Of a stretch of 64,000 bases of DNA, positions 24,001 through 26,767 are shown piece by piece (position 1 is the stretch's first letter; each line of letters opens with the position of its first letter). The position numbers and the translations under genes were made by a program. Origin of the DNA: Rubripirellula lacrimiformis (GTDB taxonomy: Bacteria > Planctomycetota > Planctomycetia > Pirellulales > Pirellulaceae); contig NZ_CP036525.1 in assembly GCF_007741535.1 (NCBI RefSeq), positions 4,154,001-4,218,000 on the forward strand, given 5' to 3'. The notes below the pieces were generated by a model. That model was not told where the DNA came from, did not search any database, and saw only the letters and a program-made list of their open reading frames with translations.

Positions 24001-25679
24001 TTCAAACCAGCCTGCCAGCAACCGTATCGGAGGATCAGATTTTCGTTGCCTCAACTCAAATCACGGATTCCGATTTGGTTCAGGTTGTCTGGGACTTTGG
24101 CGACGGTTCGGCATTCCAATCCGGCACGGTGGTCAACCATCAATATGGTCAGCCCGGTGAATACATCATCACGCTGACAGCAACCGACTTCGGCGATCCC
24201 AATGATCCCGATGACGATCTAATACAAACCGTGTCGTATGACATCGAAGCCACCGACGTGAATGATTTCCCCGTCCTACGCCCGATCTCGCCCGTCCAGA
24301 TCACGGAGACATTTGCGCTGACTCTGCCAACCTTCGCCACCGATGATGACGGCGACGCGTTGTTCTACAATCTCTCAAACGCTCCCATCGGCGTCACGAT
24401 CGACGAATTCGGAGTGATTCATTGGACGCCCACCGCCGACCAAGGCCCGGCGACCTACGCGTTCGACGTCGAAGTGGAAGATGACGGCGGAGGGGTGACA
24501 CAGCCCGTGACCATCACCGTCCTCGACACCGGGTCGATCTCTGGCGAACTCTATCTCGATGCCAATGGCAACGGCCGCCGGGCAAACGGTGAGGCCCCGT
24601 TGTTGGATCGGTTCGTAATGATTGACGAAGGCGACGACGGGACTTTCGAGCAGACAATCGCGGTGGACAGTGAAGGCCGATTCCAGTTCGCGAATTTGCC
24701 GATCGGGCTCTACCGCGTCGTTGCCGACTTGGGCACCGATCCGGGGGCGTCGACGCCGCGGTCCTTCCTGGTCGACATGGCGACCACTCGCGAGGTCGTG
24801 CTGACGCCAATCGGATTCAATGATGACATCGATGGCGACGGCATCAGCAACAGCGACGAAATCAATTCGAGTGCCGGTTCGGATGCAAACAACGACGGAG
24901 TCTCCGATCATTTGCAAGGCAATGTGGCGTCGATTGAAACCATCGGCGGTCCAGTGACTTTGGTGAGCGCGGCGGGAACGAAACTTACCAACGTTGCCGC
25001 TCAAGACGCGATCGACTTGGACGCCGTCGACGGCATTTTCTCGCACGGCCGGATCCTGTTTTCGGTCGATGGACTTCCCGAGGGTGCCGAGGCGACGGTT
25101 GAACTGAAGACGCATGGCGACTTGGCGATCAACTTGATTTACACCGTCAATGACTTTGTTGATCCTGCGGACCCATACTTCTCCCAATACGGGGATGCGG
25201 CAGACGAGACCATAGAATTCCTTTCCGACCGGATTCGTTTGACGGGACTTGATGGCGGTGAGAACGATGTCGACGGTAACCCCGATGGCGTTCTAGCCTT
25301 TTCGTTGCAACCTGTGTCCGTTGATTCCGTTTGGACCAATCCGATCGACCCGTTCGATGTCAACGATGACAAGAAGACGAGCGCTTTGGACGCTCTGGTG
25401 ATCATCAACGCGTTGGGACGAAAACGAGGGACGTTTGATGTGAATTCGCCTCGTCCCGACGGCGAGAAGTTCTTGGATGTCAATGGCGATCACCGCGTCT
25501 CCGCGTTTGATGCGTTGCTTGTGATCAATCAGTTGGGACGCAAACGAATCCTGGGTGAGCCCGAGATGGTCCCAGATCAGAGTGCCGATTGGATCATTCA
25601 ACCGCAAACAACGCTCGATGACGCCGACGATGACAAAGAAGAAGTCAGAGACCAGCCATCCGAGAATCGACTGTTCTAA
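3..25679 (+). CDS. Giant multidomain exported adhesin-like protein, 5' end outside window
   Basis: One frame stays open from the left edge to a TAA stop. The first possible start in the window is a TTG at position 6, but the frame is open before it and there is no signal peptide, so the N-terminus is probably upstream. Numbering from that TTG the protein exceeds 8,550 residues. In order it shows: an Asp-rich beta region, about nine 50-60 residue repeats resembling the flagellin/hook IN motif, a BNR/sialidase-type propeller (about 680-1510), a golvesin-like domain, a long LDLDLD-type beta region (about 2690-3950), RTX repeats (about 3955-5560), FG-GAP repeats, LRRs, PKD domains, an SdrD-B-like domain and a C-terminal dockerin. 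It is most likely secreted and calcium-binding, for attachment or matrix building. The role is inferred from domain types only; the sequence gives no ligand. Confidence 0.9.
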   Translation, partial: SLIAEFDFLEAVQGISGGTQAVRLNFNPVTQFNATLSSLLDPITSQADSLLQQIQGESLATIVPLNLGTENLSFDILRDAATREFAVRIPNFSIGLDRPLTLPVDFTASIGLLSGGVTGGSISLDAGLDVAFGDAFGAVINTGDLGGAFGLESLLEVSISDLIDDISLTYRGEGLNVNLPFHFDVAGFGSGNTPPVLTLTDSNPFDSQIPELDLIVPEGADYSPQSIFSFQTLDPAGLVSSIEQIGTLIGAWEDGDLLNFPIPLAGNTTIGDAVQFATSFTNNVTSFLKGDDGTPAFASIQEFVNLIPGVNINVADSLSDVVVYDPVRMALDIDLQYFSQLEPIVAQADLNFVAGVNDFELGSFTMDPGADGTDNLLTITGDVTTGMKISIDLSPPSQQRNGKVNVAETISSQASGATSVVDVLARQGIGYLRGRSIATQIQTSNGESYTLDFGPITDSTRIGDLIDRGRVIVQGELKVDVRFEDDRLVLLDTTLGGGAFQLIAEDQEFFTQLFPNPADGNRLESVPLSDAIEITRDTLLETFFDPFDAQLDQDSRDVVMSMRDGTSRTVSFGKLRDRTVGDLLDAFTLSAAGVSQTLASFSGRSVVLRDKTVPDASNRFSVVWGDGQGTTLLQAIVPIGYDRVQSSEVDSAILVGQSVDSAFPISSVVAENESVPQNIVDGWIAEGPFGSVGGNGLTADGSNRVAGAMSRVLPHPTNPDVLYAASVNGGVWKTTNAQVASPTWTTTTDQLPSLSISALEFDSADTTRRTIYAATGNYSSYGESGAGGYLYRTTDAGETWEVVENNLPIGSNNISALFVDGDLIIATTTWGTVALNGGDSGNGVFVSTNRGQSFSPANIPGSSPTTPFYDVVADSGRQHVYVAGKTGIYRTDDDGVTWTNLASLANTPTAAFVNAFPALNNSINRVELAIHRDGRIYVALVADAQPQAVFYAEDATTAVVQWTQMDLPTLPQGVATPLTGASNATPIVVTAAAHGIDPETRETQFVLIDGVLGNTAANGFWRVNVLSADTFELLGSSGNGAYTNGGTFVELTGPSPRPKTVNPAGSQGEIHFSFEVDPIAEHIVYMGGDRQTIPNLIDAGYEGAIFRGDTREPRRSGSQTTSPQWTHITHSANNSFENSGGTATGTAPHADSRDIAIDAAGRLIEVDDGGVFYRSSRFDEGSIGDWHSISGNLNTIEIHDIAYDPLLNTLLAGTQDNGNLYQAFENQAEWTRNSLGDGGDVAVDAVSLAGDGSLYYTSYVKAEDFAYTENRDDSSAQFNQPLALPSGFKGAFRSPFEINRVDPTRLLLQSVDSLFDITYREGVYASGVEIIFGTSYRDDQNALVFGGTKDGIANADLIWAGQGNTVYQRTDRSAFPAPRFSSPGESILDLAVSPTNYDRIVAVTNENVLYSTDASTTTDLASLYVPSYGVLPKIRSVELISTSVGDFVIAGTNTGIFWINANAADRWTKLGTGLPNAVVYDLEYNSDDDVLAVGTLGRGAWTMEAISEKLVRNWSANRIADDSDPRSTFSASWSTVAAGHADGAKVFDAGVNAVGNEKGVWHFDGVEPGTYQVFANWSVAANNTPNANYSIVDSGTVIGSAILDQTLAPATETVDGVVWQLVAVVTTTGDSVSVEVTPGNAGLTHADAIRLGVLGQSQSSDGNQDGVLVGEELIPHLPPQSQVDLQTPLDNFTVVPGGLFDSAVAPLMGPFQLAEGESPQVLGPHVHFADGSLEILPIGLTNNAETIDDLIHALRVPDKLQVQFTGDRLTLIDLTNGSETFSVDVDPQSRLGKILYDPIVVLRDALAVGRDVDDDGQVQSRVLAIRDLEETDSAAEFVPELTHDMVGAPITAQLRDGTSVELNVGEINPNVTLGDIIDRLTVRRGLKRVVIARLDGNRIVLEDNTRPINASSTFRLDWDGNVANGPTSYFLGSTNGSTAGFALGKSLREESLQPDLQQRIFSTIYDAAPNWTTLDTVARRMGSPQAFGIGSESETHLFKVQLADGRFADFTVPGLLANHTIADITRQWQFFDESGVEPELLAEVKLVDDRWVIVDKTNGNVVRRITQTSSDFTSALFADSVVNDDGFVVSRKLSETLLDSLGSATPIGSFFDPEDARLNQGISAPLQISLRDGSTQTVNLGDWNTMSLGDLVQRLTLRNEQGNTVLLAAVEDDALLLEDISLAIGAAAVQPFSIRWVGNHSENDTPNGGQWAGQFVPIASDADSDGVLRGKPFLAQLPGELSPVSSKTLLSSILTRKQLSFAIGLPAAATVTLRDGRPLSIDTGLLDEDLTVSDFLSRLTIEDDDGVVLIASLVGDRIVLTDMTDGPSGGDDRLLIESSHPVFEQLGLVGSSAVLDTAERIVLTSNSLATSRIASTTTLDQIISDLPIPDFVTYGLSVRTADFDDADVGIGLNFLNDGGVSTLREVLDNFNSLDQVSVHFEDGRFVMRSGASPSADGALQLTPFGEASTGREIAFALFGGDDEGVDSGQRLLVDMDNDAESFGANVYPALRDSNVNAGTSLGSLLRTMEINMDSGVLQNTPIRYQLSDGSIQDVTVRHTENLSLSDYVRQYEVIRNGRTVVAASLAGNASDGFRLALADYSTRFLDPSDSEANQSAYGGSFSVIVQPGASAGNYSTLPFLLGVLTPNAEGASVSGSPLVAAAKNVLDRIRITESPSFVANISAVASNLNATASVGGVASASIVNGSASVAGSVGLSVIIPPGQEDLSLGDLGRALINPLTSLDLDLDLDVQAGAELALELFGVPLSSNQPGETPRFDLVWNDVITADPAIAFQPENLQLTTQNFDNLVPEFSLADIPRLIRSAVDIVNEFASEQLLGKRLPIINVSLADSLAAVDRVAAIADNVINNAQGTLQDIEDAIELGIENGLGLVDIDRDLVELDLFFDGDTMTLRSSLEVAFDVMQQRAFDLDLASLGLSQNELVDRGLGSLSNFVDFSGSGEFAFEADATFNADLGLDLVQLGLVTPPDGVVDDARFRDAVVVYDTTGVVANARIAADDIQFEAAILSLPVSVGPGRLALDRDGLNFDGSAEITDPARIEIRAAGTWANSRKPLASITTSDFEINYGDGGNALSDAIGIGIDLPLSLGSDGVSQPLQVQWNELSQLSFEILPIGQSIATAGSTAPNQIALPNVTALVTDLSLTDGLIALANTLRGLFDSLDNYLGDEILGIPVPLIGEGLDGAVSFVEDFIAPLADQLQAADTSADRVAVVGQKILFDTLGPGTNGNGLNVLNLIDRNGDGAFSYLDVPLLADVADNISYPISIQKSAFSTTVPLDLDVGGSALGLDLEGDARIDVNYGIDFVVGFNLNTGGYVEFLDGQNSELSLEFVASVDNLVGEGRLGPLRIGVETIPATSLTEEQRTRTRLDPNDSTTETVNAFRGAVGVNLPDGQFGLSDLGLLFAGIEADIEFAGSLYTKVDTGINTSVEGIPTIVADLALNFDRSSLSIGEGVEFAAPQIAITKAGLDLGSFVTNVLTPVLKPVNQFLRPIRPVLETLTSPIPGVSALIGEVTYVDLISLFGSGGQSVVPFVNALADLAEFADVPDSADGLILPLGDFLPTLQDGILVPGPSIGAENLQDFLDSNEDANFDALNQYLSNLPLPLTADGDDGDIGDDPNTVGPDGQPGISRNLTPGKFSIPLFKDPSQAIELLFGKRDLRLVEYQAPILEANFEFDLPFPVFPAVDVILGAYFNARVDFAFGYDTQGFFDYADSGRFLDVLNGFFLDDRAVFDQQGNKISDTAELSTNFGVTLGAQINLAAVKAGVEVGIGAGIELDLNDPNLDGKIRFDELRDNISKGFGAGVGPLFIFDPSGGIDAFVTAFVKAFGIRVSTTLGPRRILDFDLPQSSDFNPVLASLDSDGQLLLHTGPNSSLRQFGTLDDVNDLFSLSLDDETDDIVVTGFGVEQRFARRDVTSVYAETGLGNDEIFIDHTISIPAVILAGPGRDVIVGGSGPLIAYGGSGNDEITGGSGDDVLYGNGTDLISGTETVVDEDGNEREVPITDRDVLVGGPGNDVLIGGEQRDELQGEEGDDRLEGGLGPDFLGGGPGNDVLVGGDHDDALDGGDGDDRLFGDAEPGTGTVIAGADFLQGGDGNDQLFGGGENDELFGGAGSDSIYGEAGDDLIVGGKASPAIPDFELLQPTPDLAPHVLSGGLGNDLIYGTAGPDTVIDSGGQNRIFTYEGDDIVTAGDGADLIRTGDGNDVVDAGGGVNRIYTGAGFDIVTSGAASDFIDLRPQQTANTGLQLQIAAAIDGGQVTDAGGNNTIFTDDGGDTINVLGSGENFIDAGGGDNFIRTVGFGGDTIQTGSGDDVVNAGDGNNEISVGAGNDEVTTGGGNDNVYLGSGDDTASTGAGNDVIIAGLGDDFVDAGGGSDFIRGGLGDDELVGGIGSDNVDGGSGQDIIWGDLRIYTKAELFAGLVLPFGYDADETIVPLTAVVPAVVANVSLEGFPEDGNDLLRGGDSLDYIFGGGGRDRIESGPGASYIDGGRGNDILIGNSGPDVIRGGAGDDDIQGFGGIDFSYGDDGDDFIRGGAGLDVLGIIQTLGQRSYGGSGNDVIWAWAASSLAGETGLVGEYLDGGEGRDELLGNLRRDTLIGGGGDDRLLGDALAGSNYDSNAAFRTLGGDDVIVGGFGDDLLQGGGGNDMLFGGANVDELEGHAGSDHLYGGHGIDFMRLDVDSQYDVDDLDVIDGGFADAPNDTPFGLDNSTDIIVINGSDEDDIITIAGNGDQAIVNYKVGNEPLRQIDIRIQDADGNTLVEQYQINGLGGNDRIGFEASFDTSDLAARSRDWVGVFQGGSGDDTLTGSAGRDRLDGGRGSDIVYGLGGDDRLWGDSGEGRSTDTDYLYAGGGNDDLLGGLGINYLFAWSGDPTGGGAILNGPKYGVFDENGEREDTGLNRMLGRDQDDFLYAGSGLDFMYGGDGDDLLYDVDGELLESFGVPEGDEWLDYARNNDSVWYYGATDRDDIISVDYVTEPGLLANHHLITRLTENNGFFSFDAQVRLDFAATNPDGSLVWDPSDLVQRVEEIRDAVDDDARRLVARTLELSGDLLPPEGDFSAIIINAGAGDDQVFVGPTVQKTVWTAAGAGDDTVEYATGQAILSDMGDSNRRNEVFGDPDDFSGAFDLGTLLPTQDSSEGRQVLSQTAMFTNATLDGPTDVDWYTIQVPFMQFGFAGITVDSIDPEDQITLELFAVNPQVETFGLFGTGSLVPDANTGDPDKADRWRIDLQQESTQSFQDNLFYIRVQSANGSPTQYNLGIDFARPEDQALGVVRIPLGAESDTYLRRDVIVGGPGDDILRGGPSEDWVIGGDGNDIISGGVDGFASDILIGGDGDDVFQIIPSDVGELDLTLADEIDGGDGYDRVLYLGGDIDDRGRPVPDFVTLRYQPLLNRYELAAKVWDTANQRFETEGNQFVIHSASYRTRQIEATEFDTRAGADQVRLDEASYSILDDEVVNVSGFQFDLVDGTNDQRETYGISPGDRQVGGGAANFIIRGGTGNDLLVGSPYGDVIFGGGGLDQIIGGGGNDNLHGEAGNDLIVGDQIASPAYVWDRYEVIAGEDRSNDSPSFATPVRFDGDSLENLTLHDGDGGDWYVIPASSVSEPLDSSGLVVDVEFDDVDFDDSVSQNIWASINRASGRVGAEVIPALVDPNTGAYTPTAGQPDVYLIGVDNPVGQMVVASSAPRLDLIGDGQTVTAGFVLDISGQPTVTISFNVSSGQSGKSMAGSINREFRDLFLNDDVKAYYDATRARLILVSLKDRALTVRAGDLFSFSYLGFDDGQVPQQLPYGLGGYTISVVDNEITSPPTAAPLLSSNPFQYKTADRSVLRPAPHQSVGLNEPNFSVDTAARIEGGRRDEMIGEIVPLGDINADGRDDFVVPGTTRAYVFLGHVDANSLFGDQSDIRDAADYILNYPNAGDIEWISGPVDVDGDGFDDLTYARTSFTNVERTEGNTSINMISGRNLTQNSAQLFAIPMGGFEYQDLDHQFDLFGRQLASLSRSADVPIQAEWIRYNDDEFADLAIFSQEPSLRRGTTVVNYGGVLDGARIHDQVVNYATGNSNYMMTLWSGLEGSSVVAASHFDNPGSVTYVGGSPEAFFDFGDVNGDGLDDIVATVPRGWEFSTNGNRDPDIVISRTYLHPGGSFGFGYRLTAPILQLAADTMGLRDTNNPDLGNQGALNAELPVVVSDLDNDGFADLIAISDLSSSDRGIASLLIYTGQELTDNDDFANRTPAVVFGQIPASGRSLLDARVSIGDFDGDGRQDLGFSISNPSQAGTFIFYDAIDGGRTRSTGAGSRLPTPVASIASPIGASNFGLAGGNAFDLNGDRMDDLILADSDATTSAGDLGGGILYVVPGSQRRIPLPDEATIVDLGNDSIRGIGDVVRDSQGPLQIDSTLQTSEGTDWYRFRTVGDGQVGDVIRLSPTADLSVSATDGASGIISGSTASDNVRTVAFDSDQTGVYEIDLTHLLSQFVDPSSIQDATLSIRGRVSATVTSGTPLANPGNFTATDNGKVFFTAGDSYSETGLYVYDGTEVRLVLSFPGEFISNLTAIGDQLVFTSTKSDEEDFGPPTWYITDCVTTNEIANGEPFEFEGGGPIEFRGNLYATHRNFGPTTYQSVKIDIDPTKPATASFEIVQEDTGGKVAGSTDTGLFYFAGGGKLLFSDGVAPVEQIADFGFFANDIYPDVAVLGDKLFFGATKDDSTRAAFVSDGTENGTVEIASFGTSADELPIHFVAADSVVYFLSNDKIFAYQDATAKAIHSLPKRPFFAQNAQKPQFATAAGKNLVLFYPQDEQVVVEVIDPDGTILASAMTATVDNLYDDLDVAVDGNQFLLSYRGVDKGESFERLEAFDLTSGQLTVLEDIRHNGGFFSPFTGMTSGDGFVLFGGYDESQYSGQVWVTDTTVAGTEPLLFGDGNGGVGGGNTVTVQLAGGVNDLVIDGSELDETFVITRTINASATSTLYDIDLSGSLDQLRELFRLGSRSLVVTMGVDENQAVFEALSDSEDTGLFVGGSSGGVSGELIDSTGRMIATDFSNLDIRNLPAGEYLVGVSRSNRSGTQATDYQLEINAPRLGDAHDLPADDILRGGDGDDVVIGGAGKDRISGNSGDDNLVGELFEMRDAASNDAIASELPEDRYSDSRSPVQQRDPRIVIGIADEDLRPGEVNIGESAIAIAIADQLGTEVITLPGGNEAFATPIYASDLGAIIDLDLSDLGLGSIRGLEYFVGLVSLDLAGNSLDVDAIEVLTPGNNGTTGTRHLEHLNLDGNKIESVSPLSQLVHLRAMSVADQGGVPLSDLSPLEDMTELVYLNVSGNAIVEFDPIRSLQHLRILDVSGPALDRGIASAIDMRSLTTKAGTTASIAAANGPWQVVNDPAAIGGTYLVLDTDSLEGDEHVDLSINGLANNVDYEVFAQWHGDASHTGSAGYNISGKEFVVNQRVASSGFPQDAASQWQSLGVFRPTNGSITATVAPIGEDGLLIADSLMVRPVAGALGDELVHLDVRGAAVTPLSRDLLLDTLDGRGGVLHQDRTSAPTYIGPNALVFGEAGDYDQSYPLSSFFRSDQAGSLSYSLKVPDDTDLRATINASQLAIETNGAVQRIFYVELTATDSRGLSTVAAIPVVGGFGLAQGQVSDASGRPTEGVRVHLSNFPQFEAVTDSLGRYSLLTPTDEVEISLVGGQNIGVAQSPIAYLEDIDVPFLLSNIDFSFTPAMGLTAPSMAAEGDVVEIQIDLQLSGQVKWTVTGGPVANESGDANGFKFTPLDEGVYTVSATLETDDDRELVSLVAIRIEEVPTALWVGDDLVISEGQLDLSRQLVVDPGIDAVTIKVDYGNGEIERFVNTTDRTFHLQTFYSSEGIYPLTVTMTADGKTVTDSFDVTVTDSVPELIVTPLTGFTQNREDGTISVSITDLAGTINRTTWFYRVDWGDGTPVENFAELVDVSAGSVSATATLDHRFFDEGTYNATVQVIDADGTTFDQQLDIVVVNDAPIIQTSLPATVSEDQIFVASTQITDSDLVQVVWDFGDGSAFQSGTVVNHQYGQPGEYIITLTATDFGDPNDPDDDLIQTVSYDIEATDVNDFPVLRPISPVQITETFALTLPTFATDDDGDALFYNLSNAPIGVTIDEFGVIHWTPTADQGPATYAFDVEVEDDGGGVTQPVTITVLDTGSISGELYLDANGNGRRANGEAPLLDRFVMIDEGDDGTFEQTIAVDSEGRFQFANLPIGLYRVVADLGTDPGASTPRSFLVDMATTREVVLTPIGFNDDIDGDGISNSDEINSSAGSDANNDGVSDHLQGNVASIETIGGPVTLVSAAGTKLTNVAAQDAIDLDAVDGIFSHGRILFSVDGLPEGAEATVELKTHGDLAINLIYTVNDFVDPADPYFSQYGDAADETIEFLSDRIRLTGLDGGENDVDGNPDGVLAFSLQPVSVDSVWTNPIDPFDVNDDKKTSALDALVIINALGRKRGTFDVNSPRPDGEKFLDVNGDHRVSAFDALLVINQLGRKRILGEPEMVPDQSADWIIQPQTTLDDADDDKEEVRDQPSENRLF
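1305..1830 (+). repeat. Two flagellin-IN-like repeats, first block
   Basis: Protein-level repeats inside the giant gene, at about residues 434-494 and 555-610. Each has a DG(T/S/E) turn, a short beta strand, a (I/V)GDL(I/L)D helix start and an ending like DRLVLLD or RSVVLRD. This resembles the IN motif of flagellar hook-associated proteins, but the link is by eye only. The block stops where the propeller begins and the same repeat resumes after it. Confidence 0.55.
2036..4530 (+). other. BNR/sialidase-type beta-propeller domain of the giant protein
   Basis: Residues about 680-1510 carry repeated Asp-box-like turns: GGVWKTTNA, YRTTDAGETWE, VFVSTNRGQSF, IYRTDDDGVTW, and a closing LGRGAWTME. 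This pattern is known from sialidase/BNR and VPS10-like propellers of secreted proteins. No sialidase catalytic arginine triad could be assigned, so a structural or binding role is more likely than hydrolysis. Codon usage here looks more AT-rich than in the flanking parts of the gene, which fits insertion of a domain. Confidence 0.75.
4530..4965 (+). other. Golvesin-like carbohydrate-binding-type domain
   Basis: Residues about 1509-1653 contain the pattern SASWS, GTYQVFANW, NYSIVDSG and a closing HADAIRLG. This resembles the golvesin/xanthan-lyase ligand-binding module of secreted proteins. A weaker second copy lies near 22130-22500 (YEVFAQWHG to IADSLMVRP). The call is by pattern only. Confidence 0.5.
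5170..7805 (+). repeat. Flagellin-IN-like repeats, second block (about seven copies)
   Basis: Repeats lie near 5180, 5535, 5990, 6370, 6800, 7190 and 7615. The better copies share a motif such as LRDG(S/T/R), then LGD(I/L)(I/V)(D/Q)RLT, then (D/N)RIVL(E/T)D. Spacing is about 350-450 bp, each repeat being followed by a less conserved linker. The array continues the block at 1305-1830 on the other side of the propeller. Confidence 0.6.
11870..16680 (+). repeat. RTX calcium-binding nonapeptide repeat region
   Basis: Residues about 3955-5560 are dominated by GGxGxDxUx nonapeptides such as GGSGNDEIT, GGPGNDVLI and GGDGDDVFQ, in blocks at about 11870-14080, 14430-14830, 15900-16060 and 16495-16680 separated by ordinary beta-rich sequence. 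In known RTX proteins these repeats fold into a calcium-filled parallel beta roll outside the cell, often after type I export. No ABC exporter gene is present in the window. Confidence 0.93.
17620..19115 (+). repeat. FG-GAP/VCBS-type repeats
   Basis: Six calcium-loop motifs are visible: GDINADGRDD, VDVDGDGFDD, GDVNGDGLDD, SDLDNDGFAD, GDFDGDGRQD and DLNGDRMDD, near 17635, 17815, 18340, 18595, 18795 and 18995. This is the integrin alpha-type FG-GAP signature and suggests a second beta-propeller. A segment from about 19540 to 20760 has degenerate DGT motifs (YVYDGTEV, VSDGTENGT) that may form a further propeller. Confidence 0.85.
21265..21390 (+). repeat. Isolated short RTX block
   Basis: Four RTX-like nonapeptides (LRGGDGDDVV, GGAGKDRIS, NSGDDNLVG) stand alone between the propeller-like region and the LRR segment, about 4.6 kb after the main RTX array. 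Confidence 0.8.
21640..22060 (+). repeat. Leucine-rich repeats
   Basis: About five LRR units occur in succession (LVSLDLAGNSL, LEHLNLDGNKI, LRAMSVADQ, LVYLNVSGNAI, LRILDVSG). The spacing matches bacterial internalin-like LRRs, which commonly mediate protein binding. Confidence 0.85.
23480..24260 (+). repeat. PKD-like Ig domains
   Basis: At least three PKD-type domains are recognisable from VDYGNGEIERF, YRVDWGDGTPVENF and VWDFGDGSAFQSG, each followed by an (E/P)G(T/E/I)Y strand. These are beta-sandwich spacers common in secreted bacterial proteins. Confidence 0.85.
24285..24930 (+). other. He_PIG-like, SdrD-B-like and calcium-linker segment
   Basis: A cadherin/He_PIG-like domain (DDDGDALFYNLSNAP to IHWTPTADQG) is followed by an SdrD-B/CNA-B-like domain (GELYLDANGNGRR, FQFANLPIGLYRV) and a thrombospondin type 3-like acidic linker (DIDGDGISNSDE). 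Together they resemble a rigid stalk before the C-terminal dockerin. Confidence 0.7.
25340..25550 (+). other. C-terminal type I dockerin
   Basis: Two EF-hand-like repeats (FDVNDDKKTSALDALVIIN and FLDVNGDHRVSAFDALLVIN), each ending in LGRKR, form a type I dockerin. Dockerins classically bind cohesins. No cohesin is recognisable in the window, and planctomycete giant proteins often end this way outside any cellulosome. Confidence 0.85.
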
Positions 25680-25727
25680 CGCGATGGTTTCCTAACACCA
25701 TTTAGGATTTCGGGGAGGTTTCGAACG

Positions 25728-26234
25728 ATGCCGAAACACACGTGGCGTCGGCTTGGCATGATGGTCGGCGTAGTGGTGGTTTGCGGAATCGCGGTCCTCT
25801 GGTACTCCCATCCGACTGCGCCGTCCGTTGCTGGCGGCGGGCCAATCGCTGTCACGTGGCAACACCTGCGGAACGAGTCATGGTCCTACACGCTGGATCA
25901 TCGCACCAAGGTCCTTGACCTTCGATTCTCTCCTAGTGGAGTTGTCAGTTCTACAATGGGCGCCAGGGATGGTGACCTGATAAGCGTCAGCGGGCTGGTC
26001 TACCATTGGCGGATGGATACTCCGAAGCGTCTGATCTTTACCGATCAGGACGGTGTGGCGGTATACTTTACCTTCGACGTGAAGGCTCTGACGAAGCATG
26101 CCGCGATCGTGACGGATGTTTCCAGCGGGGAATCGATGTCATTCACAAGGCGTTATCGAGGCGACGTACGCACCAATCCCCCGGGGCATCTCCACGTCAT
26201 GCGGTTGCACCACTTCATCTCCGGTGGTGGTTGA
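25728..26234 (+). CDS. Hypothetical membrane-anchored protein
   Basis: This 168-residue protein has one N-terminal hydrophobic segment (about residues 9-27) preceded by KHTWRR, so it is probably anchored with the rest outside the cytoplasm. The start has a purine-rich ribosome site (GGGGAGG) about ten bases upstream. It lies 48 bp after the giant gene on the same strand and could be read through from it. The rest looks like a small beta-rich domain (YTLDHRTKVLDLRFSPSG). I do not recognise the family. Confidence 0.7.
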   Translation: MPKHTWRRLGMMVGVVVVCGIAVLWYSHPTAPSVAGGGPIAVTWQHLRNESWSYTLDHRTKVLDLRFSPSGVVSSTMGARDGDLISVSGLVYHWRMDTPKRLIFTDQDGVAVYFTFDVKALTKHAAIVTDVSSGESMSFTRRYRGDVRTNPPGHLHVMRLHHFISGGG

Positions 26235-26303
26235 TCCATCGCTGACGACGGGGATTTCCGATACGCTTCCTCCGCTGATTCGCACGCTTGCCTGCACGAC
26301 GAC

Positions 26304-26705
26304 ATGAATCCGTATTCTCCGCCACAGATTGAATCCGCCAACGTGCGGCATCGATGTCCGATATGCGGGCGTAAGGTTGGTTTCCTTCGATTCACGGTCC
26401 CCCTAGGGGCCTGCGGTGGGTGTGGAAACTACCTTGCGATTCGGAACTGGAATCGGTGGTCGCTGCCATGGGTGTTGCTCATCGTTGGCATTATCACGGG
26501 GCCTTTGCTGGCGGAACTATTGGGCTTGCGAGCACGCGGCTACCCAATGGGACGACTGATTTTTCTGTGGATGGTCTCGATCATCGTCTTCGACAAATTC
26601 ACGGGAAGATTGGTGCCAGCGATTTGTTGGGGCCTTCTTGCACTGCGAGACGACGATCGGTTGTCGGATGCGGATGACAAAATGCAAGGCGACGCTGTGG
26701 GATGA
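26304..26705 (+). CDS. Small zinc-ribbon membrane protein, MNPY family, copy 1
   Basis: This 133-residue protein has a cytosolic zinc-ribbon-like pair of knuckles (C18/C21 and C37/C40) followed by two or three hydrophobic segments (about 53-75, 84-98 and 102-113). The N-terminus MNPYSPP is typical of small planctomycete membrane proteins of unknown role. The next gene encodes a paralogue with the same layout, so the pair probably arose by tandem duplication. Function unknown. Confidence 0.72.
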   Translation: MNPYSPPQIESANVRHRCPICGRKVGFLRFTVPLGACGGCGNYLAIRNWNRWSLPWVLLIVGIITGPLLAELLGLRARGYPMGRLIFLWMVSIIVFDKFTGRLVPAICWGLLALRDDDRLSDADDKMQGDAVG

Positions 26706-26767
26706 AACGCACATCCCGTCTCACCAATCGCCCCAAAAGATTGCCGGACGCCTTTCCCAATAGCGAA

